From: Isoetes taiwanensis
Lineage: Eukaryota > Streptophyta > Lycopodiopsida > Isoetales > Isoetaceae
DNA length: 64,000 nt
Assembly: GCA_021234155.1 (NCBI GenBank)
Contig: JAJEKV010000046.1
Location: 1,788,298-1,852,297, forward strand
Direction: 5' to 3'
The position numbers were made by a program, and so were the translations under genes. This document shows, piece by piece, positions 22,046 to 33,830 of the stretch. How positions within the stretch are numbered: the stretch's first letter is position 1; each line of letters begins with the position of its first letter. The notes beneath the pieces were generated by a model. It saw only the letters and a program-made list of their open reading frames with translations, did no database searches and had not been told where the DNA came from.

Positions 22046-25000
22046 CAATTACCCATTTCATTTTGCCTTTCAAGATTTAGGTTTAGGTCGTGCTCCATGT
22101 CGATTGTGAGCCTTTGGAATAGTTAGATCGGGCTCGAAGCTTTGACAACCTAGATAGGATTGTCTCTGATAGGATTGCCTCTGAGATTTCGGTGCCGAGC
22201 TGTGGGAGTAGGATCAAAATGATTAATGCGAGCTCAACTTTGCGATTGGGCGGCAGGATTGTTTGGGATTGTTTTGCCAAGTTACTAGTCTGGTCGGTGC
22301 CGCTCAAAGGCTGCGTCTCGGGAGTGCCGTCCTTTCGTGTTCTTGCCATGGCCATCTTGTTCGTGGTTTGCAGTGCTAAGTTCATGGTTTGCATGGATAT
22401 ATCTGAGGAAGCATTCGAGTTACTGTAAGCGAACCTAGACTTCTGTCTTTATTTTGATTGGTGGTTTTTCTTGATTGTGCCCGTTTAGATATCAGTTCCG
22501 TAGCTCCATATTTTTGCTTACATGGCGAGATTGTATTATTATGAGGCTTGTGGATTTCAACGTTAGCTTCCGGCTTATGCAGTATCACAGTTCGATCTAA
22601 TTTGTTTTGCTATTATCAAATTTTGAGTTTTCATATTGGCATTCAGTATTTGCCAGGCTTGGATTTTAAGAGAATGCCTCTGGTGGAGCTTAGCCTTTTG
22701 TTAACTTAGCAATTTGTTTAATTTATAGAGAGCTTGTAGATTATGAGAACTAAAAAAGGGGCAGTATCCAGAGTTTCTTGTATTAGCAGCATCACATTTA
22801 GAGCTCGCAATTACCACGAGACAACAGCGTAGAAGCTAGATTGATGGGCCATGCATGGATGGTGCTTCGAATTTGTCTGCTTGCTTTAATATCCATAAAT
22901 GTGTTGCCTTTCATGTACAGAAATCTAGCTGCTCCTACATTAATTGACAGGTAGAATACAACCATAGGAAGTCATAGAGATCATTCCCTGTATTTGCTTC
23001 TATTTTGCAGTCTATTCATGGCTATTCACATTCCCTTGTTATTTGAACGTTTTTCTAGTTGGTCTTTGTTTCTTAATTTTAAACCCTTCGGTACTTCTCA
23101 TCCTTACCCAAGCTTTTTGAAGTGAGTTCGCTCGGGATTCCTTGTTCGTAGTTGTAACCATTGTTTTTAGTCAAAACAAAGTTGTTATATGCATTATCAT
23201 TCTTAAGTTTATGACGTCTATGGCAGTTCCAGCTTTTGTCTCCTTAGTCTCTTGACATATTTTTGCCAGCTTTTGCCTCCTTAGTCTCTTGACTTATTTT
23301 TGCTTCCTACGGCTAGTCCAGGTAAGTATGGTCTTGTTAAATATGTGCTCGGAAATGTTGTCATATGCCTTGCTCAATGAGTTATATAGTCCATTCGAGT
23401 GTAGTGTATTGCAGATGGCTGCCGGTATCACAACAAGTGGTTTAGAGGACTGGTACATGGTCCACAAGGAGAGAGCCAATGTTTATGTTCCTGGATCGTA
23501 GTATGTGCTCAACGTTTACTAATTTTCACTTAGACCATGCTTTTTGTCTTTCTTTCTTCAATTTTGAGTATTACTTTACAAGGTTGCTTTGATAGGAAGT
23601 TGTAGGAGGTTTCTCTGTTTGGTGTCTTATCTTAGTTCTAGTTTTTTGAGGAGGAAGAGCCTTAAGTTTTTACGTTGCCGGAGCATAGGTTGGGCATTAT
23701 TGCTGCTACCACAGTTGAACGATTGTTGCTGATTGTATGGTGCAAGTAGGGTGCAATGGCCATTGCTTTGCCATGTGGGCAGAAGATGCAACGTGCCTTG
23801 ATTTAGTTTACTTTTGGTAAATTTGTAGAGATTGCAAGGACACGGTGCATGGACCTGTTTAGAGTCTGCTAATGTGGTTGGCTAACGTGCATCAGTTCTA
23901 TTAGACTGTTTTGGCTGATTCTTCTCAGGGCTACTGGTTTTGGAGTTGACTAGCATTTGTGTTTTTTGTCAAATTGATAGTCTGAGGCATTCGAGTTCGC
24001 ATGGAGCTTGCAGGCCGTTGTAGCTGACAGTTTTTTAGTTCAGTTCAGGTTGCTACAACTGCGCAACGAGCATTGCCACCAAGATAGCACGGCTGAAGTT
24101 CTTACTCTGATACGCGTTGGGAGATTATTTGCCACCCCAAGGGAATGGGTCTATTCTAGAGATTGCAATACAAGCTTGTCCACGAGTTTATGGTTTGCTT
24201 TATATATGGTTTGATGGATCAATGCCTATAGATTTCTACGAACGGAGTTTGTGTTTTTTGTTATTGCGTGTTTGCAGAAGTAGTTTACAATGTGCTGCAG
24301 CTCGTGTCAAACTCATTATTTTCGACTTGTTCTTGTTGTCTAATTTTCATTTTCCAATTGTTAGATCTCATGTTCTCACGGGTTTTTACTACTTAGGCAA
24401 GTAGAATGATAGCTCGCGAATTATGTCTCATCTTGGAGTTGGCAAAGTTCCTTGTCTTTTGTTGCCTTCGTTGAACCCTATCACAAATATGGTTCTTTCT
24501 TGCATTAGGTTCCAGGTATTATATAAATCCATTCTAAATTCTCTCCTTTGGTTACTTGGTGCATAAATTTTGTCTAGATCACAAGGACGTTCTATCATGA
24601 ATGTCCTACATTTATGTAAGGGGTTTTGTCTCATTTATAAGATTGCAAAGCGTCATTTTGTCCAAAGCAAGAGCAGAAGTGTGGCCCAAGCTATGTTGCA
24701 GATATATTTATAGATCTATCGTGTCGTCATGGACTCCATGACATCGTCGTGCTTGCATGTCATTTGGATTTCTTTGTTTTCTTGGCAATAGTGGACGTAG
24801 GTTGGTAAGTAGAGGTGGTGACACAAAGGAGGTTGTATGGGTTTTATGTAACCTAGATTGTTGCTTAAATATAGGTTTGTGTTGCTCATCTAGGTTGTTG
24901 CTTTAAGCATGAGGTAAAGCTTTTGCTATGTGGTTGGGGGCAGGGCCCCACCAAGCAATGTAGTGTGGTGTGTGGTCACATATCCAGTTGGATGCTGCCT

Positions 25001-27016
25001 AGTGGCGTGACGTTAAAACTACTATCTATCTATCTATCTATCTTTTATTTCTATGGCATTGATTTAATGGGCTCCAGGTATTTTATTTCTAGTTCTGGTT
25101 TTGACTTTAAGATCGGTAGAGTTAAATGCCGTTTTCTCCTGTTAAGATGATGGTTGGTCCCTTTATATATCCTTGAGATGCTTTTCCAAGTTTCTTGTCC
25201 TCTATGACGTTGAATGCCTGGACTTGCATTTTCAAATTCAACACTTTTGTTGATGATTTAGAGTACTGCTTTCGATAAACTTTTTACAAGTTGGTCCTTC
25301 AAAGATATTTGAATTTGATGAGTTGACATGTTTGTGGACGTGTAGTCACTCCTTTCCCTTTTCTAGTCTACTCTTAGTGTAGGGATCTATAGGTCCTAGT
25401 AGTCACTCCTTTCCCTTTTCTAGTCTACTCTCATTGTAGGGATCTATAGGTCCTAGTAGTCACTCCTTTCCCCCCTAGTTGTCCTTCCCTAGTTTGGGTT
25501 CTCTCAATTTTGCATTCAGTTGAAGTGTTATCCTAGTTTTAAACTTTCTATCCATCTTACATTGAGTTGAAGTGTTTGAAGTTGTATATGTCTTGCGTTG
25601 GGTTGAAGTGCTTCTCATGGCATTTTTAGCTAGTGCGCTCATGTACCTCTCGATAGATCGCGTTCCTTGGGTCTCCAATGTTAAGCCACTTCCCTTTATG
25701 CATGTCGTGAGATCCTTTGTGCTTTTTAAGTCGTCTTGTCCTATTTGCCTTATGTTTCTATTAGAGTACATATATGTGCTACTTTGTTAGTGTTCGCTCT
25801 TTTCTTTCTCAAGTCTTACTTCGTCAAGTTCGCGGTTTTATTCTCACCCTTTGTGGTTTTCAGCGAGCCCCTAGTCATTGTATTGCCAAATATTGAGTAT
25901 TTTTTGCACGGTTTCCAACTTACATTCAATTTCTCATTCCTTAGGTTTAGGTCTTGTATGTGCGTCATATTTTAATTTCCCTGGTTTGATCTTTCGTTAG
26001 AGTTAGAGTTTACTTTTCTCCATGTTATTTTGTCAAAGAGGCGGAGAGGACCCTTGGATTAGGTGAGAATGGCCCTTACTTATTGCATACTTGGTTTAGG
26101 GTAGGAGTACAACTGAGAGACTCTTTCGATCTCTAATCCCCTTAGTTGCTCTTAGAAATTTGGGCTTGAAATTTTTGCAATGGCACTTCACTTTGAAGTT
26201 CTTTGGCTACCTATAGTTCTTGGCCGTGACGTAATAATCCGATCTATCTATTTATCTCTTGGAGATTTAGGAGTTTAGTTTCCTTTCTCGTGCTCGTGTA
26301 GACTCGTTTTGGTTGCAGAGTTCTTGATTTTTAGTCCACTTCTTATTAGACCTTTCAAATCACTTTTTCTAGTTTTCTCTAGAGTTGATTGTTATATGCT
26401 TGATGCGAAAGGCATCTTCGGTTGGTGTTACTTTGTCGGGCTTGTTGCATGAATTGCTTGGTGTTTTCATCCTTTGCATTTTGAGGTTTTGTGGTTTTGG
26501 ACACTTATTTGTACTCCCTGTATGTTTTGTTTTGATGGAGACTTTTGTTTGGGTCCACTAGTTTTTCTTAGGGAGTGAACATGTTGTATTATTGTTTCTT
26601 AGTGAGCGGGTATGTTGTGGTTGAGCCCTCACAATTGTGATGGAGGTTTGGTGGTTTGGACATGTGTAGTTCCTACCCCTTGTTGATGGAGCTGTAGTTT
26701 TGAGTTTTCGACGTCCGTTGATGTTCTTGTTAGTGAGTCAAGTCCCTGCATCATGATCTTTTCTAGTTTGATGTTCTTCCCCTTGCACTTTTATTTCATT
26801 TCCAGCAATGTTTTGAGTTGTTAAGCTTCGGATAGTTCATGTTAGCAGCTTAACAGGGTATCGTAGTATTCTTTTTAGTACTCTTGGTTGTTAGCATGTG
26901 CCCTGGTTTGCTCCCCATCCCCTGCTCATTTTCTTTGCCTTTGTGGCTCTTGAATGGCAACATTGTACCCTTAATTCTCTTAGACATGTAGTTTCCTATT
27001 TTTCTGCCTCTATTTT
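22046..27016. other. T/G-rich, A-poor non-coding middle of unit 1
   Basis: About 5 kb with marked strand asymmetry (T-rich, A-poor on the plus strand) and no convincing domain. Short ATG frames with some coding look (23418-23501, MAAGITTSGLEDWYMVHKE; 24008-24214) are unassigned. Local tandem duplications: ~41 bp at 23227-23305 and ~58 bp at 25346-25470. Confidence 0.5.
24931..25043 (+). repeat. Short interspersed repeat with (ATCT)n tail, copy 1
   Basis: TGGTTGGGGGCAGGGCC... through GGCGTGACGTTAAAACT followed by ATCT repeats; almost identical to 33571-33685. The shared body and the simple-repeat tail in unrelated surroundings indicate a retroposed SINE or LINE 3' end. Confidence 0.75.
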
Positions 27017-27329
27017 CAGCATGTTGTTTCGTTGTGTTGGTTGTGTGCAACTAGGCTCTAGAAGTGCGATTTATCTGCATTTTGAGATTAGCAGATAAAT
27101 CCGCTTCTTGAGGCTAGTTGAGAGGGTCCCCCTTAGAGTATTTATAGCCTTGTTGCGTTCCTCTCATCTTCATCAGCCGTCTTTGAGCCTCCCCCTTTGT
27201 GGTCGCATGCCCACCCTCCCCCCCGCCCTTTTAAGTTGTAGCCCTGCGTCGTAGCCCTACGTTATTGAAGTTTTCTTGTAGTCTATGTGTTAATTTTTTC
27301 ATGTTGAGTGGTTCTTTGTTCGAATTCTT

Positions 27330-27870
27330 GATGTTGCGATGGTGTTTTTTACGATGGGCTGGGGGGCTCTCATGCCAAGCATTATTGTTGGGGCAGCTCT
27401 TATGTTTTGAATGTTGGGATTTAAGTGGGCGACGATGTTGCAGGCCCTTGCACCATGGTGGTGGGCCCTCGTGTGCCAAAGTTGTGGCGGCCTTTGTGCC
27501 AAGATTGGGGCCCCCGTACCAGAGGTTTCTTTGTTCCTTTTGCAGATTTACTCAAAGATGGATGTGAAAACATCAATGTCTTAGTTTTTCATCTTGATTA
27601 GCTCGTTGTTGACTTCCTGATCTTGTGAGGGTATCTTTACAATGGGCTGGAGGCTCTCACGCCAAGCATTGTTGTTGGGGTAAGTCTTATGTCTTGAATA
27701 TTGGGATTTAAGTAGGGACTGTGTTGAGGGCCTTTGTGCCATGGTGGTGGGCCCTCGTATACCAAGATGTGGCAGCCTTTGTGCCAAGATTGGGGTCCTC
27801 GTACCAGGGGTTTCTCTGTTCCTTTTGCAGGGGTTTCTTTGTTCCTTTTGCAGATTTGCTCAAAGATGGA
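27330..27870. repeat. ~290-bp imperfect tandem duplication in unit 2
   Basis: 27335-27570 is repeated at about 27610-27870 (GATGGGCTGG.GGCTCTCA, GCCAAGCATT, CCATGGTGGTGGGCCCTCGT, GTTCCTTTTGCAGATTT). The second copy has a further 28-bp internal duplication of TTTCT.TGTTCCTTTTGCAGG. Confidence 0.85.
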
Positions 27871-28150
27871 TGTGGAAACATCCTTTGCGTGTTTTGCGAG
27901 AATCTTGGCATGTTGGGGTCGTGGCGGACGTTAGCAACGAAGGCCTTTCGATCTTTATGCACTTATTTTGAGTTTTGGATCCTTTGTGTACTTTGATGTC
28001 TTTTGTATGCCCAAAAAGGCCGGTGTGCATGAGGGATTATTAGTAGTAGCAAATTATTGTACTGCAATTTTGGAAATAAAGGGGAGGGCCGCATGGCTCA
28101 TAGAGCATGTTGTTTCGTTGTGCTGGTTGTGTGCAACTAGGCTCTAGAAG

Positions 28151-28800
28151 TAAGTTTGAGATTGGGAGTAGTGGACGGAATCACAAGAACCTGGGTAGAA
28201 AGCGGTGGGGCATAAGAATAAGCAGGTCCTTGGGGCATAGCTGAGGGCTGTGAGCAAGTCATGTGCATGGAAACAGTAAACCCAGGAGGTCCATAAAGTT
28301 AGGGACCATTGAGCACGATCCTTTGTGTGTTATCCTCGTTCAATTTGAGATCACCAATATTGTAGACATTGATAGGAGGTTGAAAAGATGGTGAAGACTG
28401 AAATTCTTGGACATGGTTGGGACCAAAAGAAACCTGAGTGTAGTCCACACCATGCTATGGTGGATGAAGGCAATAGTATCTGCCCAGAGGAAATATGAAT
28501 ATAAGTACTCTCTGGCATTTGGAAGTAATGAGAAGTCTGATGTACAAGAGTGTGATGCGGTGACTGGGGTTGATGACAGTGTTTGGAATTAGGAGGTGAA
28601 CCCGGCCTGGAAAAGACGTGAGGGGTGGGAGGCACAAAATGAGCACGCGAGCGTAAACGACCTCCTTCAATGTCGGCATCATGCATATCTCGAGCAGCTT
28701 TTTGCATTGATGGCGATCCAATCTAGTCGCAGTTTGGCTGAGAAGCTCTTCTTGAGTGAAAGTACGAACAGACATGTTAAAGTCTGGAAAAAGGAACTAA
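28151..28800 (-). pseudogene. gag N-terminal remnant (gypsy-type), displaced
   Basis: Minus frames give MSVRTFTQEELLSQTATR (start at 28775), DADIEGGRLRSRAHFVPP and a Pro/His-rich region. It has the position and orientation expected for the upstream part of the gag ending at 21897, from which it is separated by the compound insertion. One frame break lies near 28670. Confidence 0.5.
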
Positions 28801-29385
28801 GACCCGACAGCGGCGATAGTGTTTAGGATCTGGGTTCGGGACTGTCTGCAAGACAGCCCTCTGTGAAGACCCTTGGATCAAACAGACAAATCCTTATAGA
28901 GTGTCACTGGGGATTTTGCAAAAGATAAGAACGGAAAGAGGAAAACACAAAGGCCAAGGAAGTTGTATGCCAAGACAAGAATCCTTTGAATATCAGAAAG
29001 AGTACACAAGGTCTCGCAAGAAGCTGAGACACAAAATTGAAACAAAACGATACTAAGTCTCATCTAAAAACTTGAGATCTGACTCTACAGACATATATAG
29101 CACAATGACCTTGGGCCCAAAATAGATATATGACAGAGCCTTGGTAATCTTGGTTACCAACTCCTGTATCATATGCTTGATTTGAGGGAATCTTCGCAGT
29201 GCCATCATTAGTGTCTGGAATCCTGCTAAGTTAAGGCCATACTCCCCGGAGGTGGTTATTTGTCCTGCCTGGTCCTCTTCTTTGACGGGAGCATGGGTTT
29301 CTGCGTGGGTTTCAATGGGGGTGTCGGTCTGCTTCTTGACGCTTGATCTTGACCCTTGCCTTTAGTCTGTCTTGTGCTCAGAAAT

Positions 29386-29388
<3 letters not shown>
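28801..29388. other. Non-coding, possibly leader/LTR remnant of the minus-strand gypsy element
   Basis: No coding and no clear LTR partner in the window. Position upstream of the minus-strand gag suggests leader or LTR, but no primer site or second copy is visible. Confidence 0.25.
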
Positions 29389-29444
<56 letters not shown>

Positions 29445-29482
29445 GAGGGAGGGAGGGAGGGAGGGAGGGAGGGAGAGAGAGA
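29389..29482. repeat. Compound microsatellite (AC)n(AG)n(GGGA)n
   Basis: Consecutive AC, AG and GGGA runs, then GA, directly abutting the 3' tail of a minus-strand LINE. Confidence 0.95.
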
Positions 29483-30171
29483 TGAAATGAAATGAAATGT
29501 TGTATTAATACGTCCGTGAGACCATCAGGTCTAGAAGACGTTCAAAAGATACATTCAAAATCATATGCCATAATATCTAATGCGTTCTCAGATAGAACAT
29601 CATTAGAGCCATCTCTCTCATTCTCATCCAAGCTTATTAATAGTGAGTCAAGATTTTTAGCAGCACTTTCTCTTAATTGCAAGGCTTCAACCAAGTAGTT
29701 CCCAATCCTCTTACCTGGCAAAGCAAAAAATTGCACTAACGATGCTACGTTGATCTCAAATCTAATCCTCAAATAGTGGTATGCTGGGCATTCCAGAATA
29801 ACATGTTTCTCGTCCTCCACCTCACCTGATCCACATAACTTACATGTCCTAAGCTCATGAGGTATATTATGCCAACGACCCATCTCTACTCCCAAGTGAT
29901 GTGAACTGAGCCTTATCCTACAGATAGTGTGTCGCATCTTGGTGGAGACTCCCTCATATAAGTAAGACATCTCCTTCAATGTTGGGTTCATAAACTCCAG
30001 GTAGTACATCTTTTTCGTGCCTGGCCTACTCCAAGATTTCCGTACCACTGCTTCTCTTACCCATTCCCTTATCCTGTCTTTGTTATCGTTTAGCTCATTC
30101 ATATCCATATCCCATTTCCTGAGCCATTCTTTTATGTATGCATACCATCCACTACTAGAGCTTTCCTCCAA
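29483..30171 (-). mobile_element. LINE 3' end with zf-RVT zinc-binding domain
   Basis: A 209-codon minus frame without ATG. It has RRIRLSSHHLGVEMGRW-like LINE C-terminal sequence and the zinc motif CKLCGSGEVEDEKHVILEC (29788-29844), the zf-RVT module found at the C-terminus of plant LINE ORF2. The 3' end carries CATTT repeats (plus-strand ATGAAATGAAATG at 29482-29498), a typical target-primed tail. It is 5'-truncated at a (GA)n tract. The family differs from the LINE at 43-48 kb. Confidence 0.8.
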
Positions 30172-30198
30172 TGCTAAACGTGGTAGGAGCTATCATCC

Positions 30199-30922
<724 letters not shown>

Positions 30923-31521
30923 ATGACTGGACAAGTTTTCGCCCATGTTCAACCTCAAGATGCAAAAGATTGCAATCCAAGGAAGAAGAGAAAGGAGTTG
31001 TCCATAAATCCTGGTGAGTCGACGCCCCCCAAGATTCTTTGGCATTGATTGTTCATGATAATCAGACTGATGCAATCCAAAACAAGAAAAGAAAATGACC
31101 AGTTGATTGGCCTGATAATGCAATTGGGACAATGCTTTCTTTAATGAAAGAGTACAAAGTTCATAACAATGGGAACATCAATCTTTCTGCTGATCAATGG
31201 AGAGAAATCATGATCAAACTGCAACTCTCAGTAGAGGGATTGGAAGACTTGAGGCAATTGAGTAATAAATGGGACAAATTGCAGATAAAGTTCCAGGATG
31301 AAAAAGAGGCTTCTGAAAAAACTGATGCAGAGCCTTCAAATTGGCCATGGTTTGAATTCATGGAAGACTTGAAACATGGACAGACTAATGAAAGAGACAT
31401 ACCTGGTGGAGGTGATGATGGTGATTTTGGCCCTGAAGCATTTGAGGAAGCTCAAATGTACACAAATGAGTTCATGTCATCTGCATTCTTTGAAACAATA
31501 GGTACTGATGCATCTTTTTGA
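30923..31521 (+). pseudogene. Myb/SANT-like (trihelix-like) DNA-binding protein, broken
   Basis: The ATG at 30923 starts a basic N-terminus (RKKRKELSINPG). The frame shifts near 31040 and an in-frame TGA sits at about 31096 just before VDWPDNAIGTMLSLM. The domain continues as ADQWREIMIKLQLS, then LRQLSNKWDKLQIKFQDEKEA and SNWPWFEFMEDL, the three-helix Trp pattern of plant Myb/SANT-like DNA-binding domains. An acidic C-terminal segment ends at 31519. Such domains occur in trihelix factors and in transposon-derived proteins; the long, simple intergenic context favours a transposon-related or recently dead copy. The only usable downstream ATG (31132) would cut off the first helix. Confidence 0.65.
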
Positions 31522-31539
31522 GAAGGAGATTTTATAGAT

Positions 31540-31984
31540 GTGAGAACTCAGGAACAATTCCTCATAACCCTATTGATACCGAAAAGAATAGCAGCAAGCA
31601 TAATTCAAGTGGGCAAAAGGAAAACAATAACACCAAGTGGTTGTAATGTGTCTGAAGCTAGCCCAAGATCAGCTGCTTGTAATCAACCAGGAGTGTCTGG
31701 AAAGCCTACAACAAAGAGGAGATCAAGAGTGCTATGAAGACATTGCAAGTGGTATTACAAAAATGGCAAACAGTTTTGTTGAAAATGAGGCAAGGAAATT
31801 GGAATTCTTGAAAGAGGATTCTCAGAGGAAACATAAATTGATCAGAGAATTAGAGACAATGAGATCAGCAAACAGCTTGAAAATAGCAGAATCCATGGCC
31901 AGCATGACACAAAGTATATGTCAGATGACCAAGGATACCTTACTCGAGATAGCCAAGTTAGCTTCTGCCAAACAGAATTCCTAA
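31540..31984 (+). pseudogene. C-terminal helical part of the same Myb/SANT-like gene
   Basis: Frames at 31540-31737 and 31637-31984 carry GKPTTKRRSRV and then a helical tail (DIASGITKMANSFVENEARK ... KDTLLEIAKLASAKQNS). Basic linker plus long helix is the usual C-terminal layout of Myb/SANT-like proteins. One frame switch joins the two, and another separates them from the DNA-binding part. Confidence 0.5.
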
Positions 31985-32278
31985 ATAGCAAGGTAAGTCT
32001 CCTGTCTTTTTCTTGCATATTTCATTCTGTTATTATATGCAATTCACTAGATTCAGTTATGAATTGTGATTTGAGGAGAAGAGTTCGAAGTTCTGGCAGG
32101 AAATGTCTTGTCATTTCTCTGTCTCAAACTGTTACTATTTCATCCAAATCTAGAAAAAGGAGTTGTCCCAATCATGACTTTATGCAGTAGTTAATCTGGT
32201 ACGAAAAAAGTAATTTATTGTCTTTATTAGAACTTGGGATGGCTGACAATTGCTTTGTCCTTTCATCTTCTTTCCTGC

Positions 32279-32674
32279 ATGGCGCGTCGAAAGGCTTTAG
32301 TTCAGTGCCCTTCCCCTAAGTTTAGTTCAAGCTCTTCAAGCTCCTCAAATTCGAGACTTCCTTCAAGCTCTTCTTCGAGTTCTTCCAGTGCAAGCTCTTG
32401 TTCAGGAATGGGAAGTCAAGGATCTTCCTCAACAACCATTGAATCCGAGGCAGTTGAGATACTGCAGACTAGGAGCTTCCATCAGACCATTTCACTAAGG
32501 ATTGTGATGGGGTACTTCGCTATGGGGGTTTTAATAGAACCCCAGATCATGGAATGGGCCGAGGGTGTTGAGCTTCGCCAAAGGGTGCATGCCGAGGTTG
32601 TTTTTGTTAAGCAAGAAGATTTCTGGGGCATGCTGCAACTGAGGATTCCAACCAATGCGTGCGAGTTCTGCTGA
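32279..32674 (+). CDS. Hypothetical Ser-rich ORF
   Basis: The ATG at 32279 (MARRKALVQCPSP) opens 131 codons. A Ser-rich low-complexity stretch (about residues 16-60) is followed by an unassigned segment (FHQTISLRIVMGYFAMGVLI...). It lies downstream of the Myb/SANT-like pseudogene in the same orientation and may be a downstream exon or unrelated. No family recognised. Confidence 0.3.
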   Translation: MARRKALVQCPSPKFSSSSSSSSNSRLPSSSSSSSSSASSCSGMGSQGSSSTTIESEAVEILQTRSFHQTISLRIVMGYFAMGVLIEPQIMEWAEGVELRQRVHAEVVFVKQEDFWGMLQLRIPTNACEFC

Positions 32675-33476
32675 AGATTTTAACTCTGACAACCCTTTTT
32701 CTTTTTTTTTTTTTTTTTTTTTTGTGTATGTTTTGGCTTGTAAGAACTTCCCCTCCCATTTTGATGTAAATGTTCATATTTTTTGTTGAAAGATCTAAAA
32801 CAGAGCCATCTTGGGCTCAAGTTTTGTAACTACTTAACTTTATGAATGGAAAATGATCCTTTTTTCACACAGACCTGTCTTTTTGTCTGTTCTAACAGTT
32901 CTTAGTTAACTAACATTTCTTGTTTGTATCTGCGTTTATGAACAGGCTATTTGCTCAGACTTGAAGAATCCTGGGCTATTTGTGAAGGGTTGAAGATTCC
33001 TACTCTATTTATTAAGATTTGGAAGATTCCTGAGTTTTATTTATATTCTTACTTCAGTTGAATTGTATTGACATTCTTTTAAAACTGTTCAATGCAAATC
33101 CTTTCTTGAATCCAATTACAAATGTTAATTTCATTGTTTCTTATTCAATGCAAAGTATACAGTGCATATTTTCATTTACTTTTTCAATGGAATTTCATTT
33201 GTTAATGCAAGTATTATAATAACAAAAAAATACCAGGATTCGGGACACATTGTGCTACAGTGTTTTGGTCAATGCCAGATGAACAATGCATTGACCAAAA
33301 TTGCTACAGTTGTATGGGAACTGGAAATATCTTGCAAATGCATGTATCTTGCAAATTAGGCACTGTCCTGTGCACTTAGAAATCTGTTTAAAGTGCGGTG
33401 CAGTGATTTGATCAATACCAAATGAATAGTGCATTGACCAAAAAATGCAGCAATGCCATTCTAGAATACAACCTAA
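32675..33476. other. Non-coding, AT-rich
   Basis: Contains a 20-plus T run near 32701-32723 and a short inverted pair GGTCAATGC...GCATTGACC (33268-33297). No gene seen. Confidence 0.5.
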
Positions 33477-33530
33477 CATATATGTTGATATATGTTGATA
33501 TTTGCACATATATGTTGATATTTGCACTCG
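33477..33530. repeat. Short tandem repeat of ATATGTTGAT units
   Basis: Several tandem copies of (CAT)ATATGTTGATATTTGCA-type units. Confidence 0.8.
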
Positions 33531-33534
33531 GTAC

Positions 33535-33685
33535 TGTTGGGGGTCAAATCCCAACAGACGCAATGTAAGGTGGTTGGGGGCAGGGCCCAACCAAGCAATG
33601 TAGTGTGGTGTGTGGTCACATGTCCAGTTGGATGCTGCCTAGTGGCGTGACGTTAAAACTAATATCTATCTATCTATCTATCTAT
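33535..33685 (+). repeat. Short interspersed repeat with (ATCT)n tail, copy 2
   Basis: Shares the body TGGTTGGGGGCAGGGCC ... TGACGTTAAAACT and ATCT tail with 24931-25043. Upstream, GGGTCAAATCCC (about 33541-33552) resembles a tRNA-type pol III B box, absent from copy 1, so this copy may be longer and SINE-like. No A box was found. Confidence 0.6.
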
Positions 33686-33830
33686 GCATTCCTGTTGATA
33701 CCATTGTATGAAGCATTAAAAAATCAAATGAATAAGATATACCAAACAATTAGAACTACACATTGCAGTCTTGAATGACACTCAAAACAATTTTTATTGA
33801 TGTCTAGTCCACATCGTTTTTTTTTTTTTT

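Larger units (their letters stand above)
21898..28150. mobile_element. Compound insertion: two head-to-tail units with shared ends
   Basis: Unit 1 (about 21898-27063) and unit 2 (about 27064-28150) begin with the same ~148 bp (TGCGATTTATCTGC...) and end with the same ~47 bp (AGCATGTTGTTTCG...GGCTCTAGAAG), but their middles do not match. The shared head holds an 11-bp inverted repeat (GATTTATCTGC/GCAGATAAATC) around a 12-base loop. The block splits a minus-strand gag (C-terminal part before 21898, N-terminal part after 28150). No transposase or polymerase is visible. The class is unresolved: an LTR element with odd ends, or a non-autonomous family with conserved ends and replaceable middles. 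Confidence 0.55.

Noticed and set aside
27017-28150. Helitron identification from the CTCTAG end and a weak GTTG/CAAC hairpin
   Set aside because: The stem is only about six pairs, no TC start or A|T insertion is evident and no Rep/helicase is present; left unclassified.
33541-33552. tRNA gene suggested by GGGTCAAATCCC
   Set aside because: No A box, no acceptor stem and no cloverleaf around it; at best a SINE B box.
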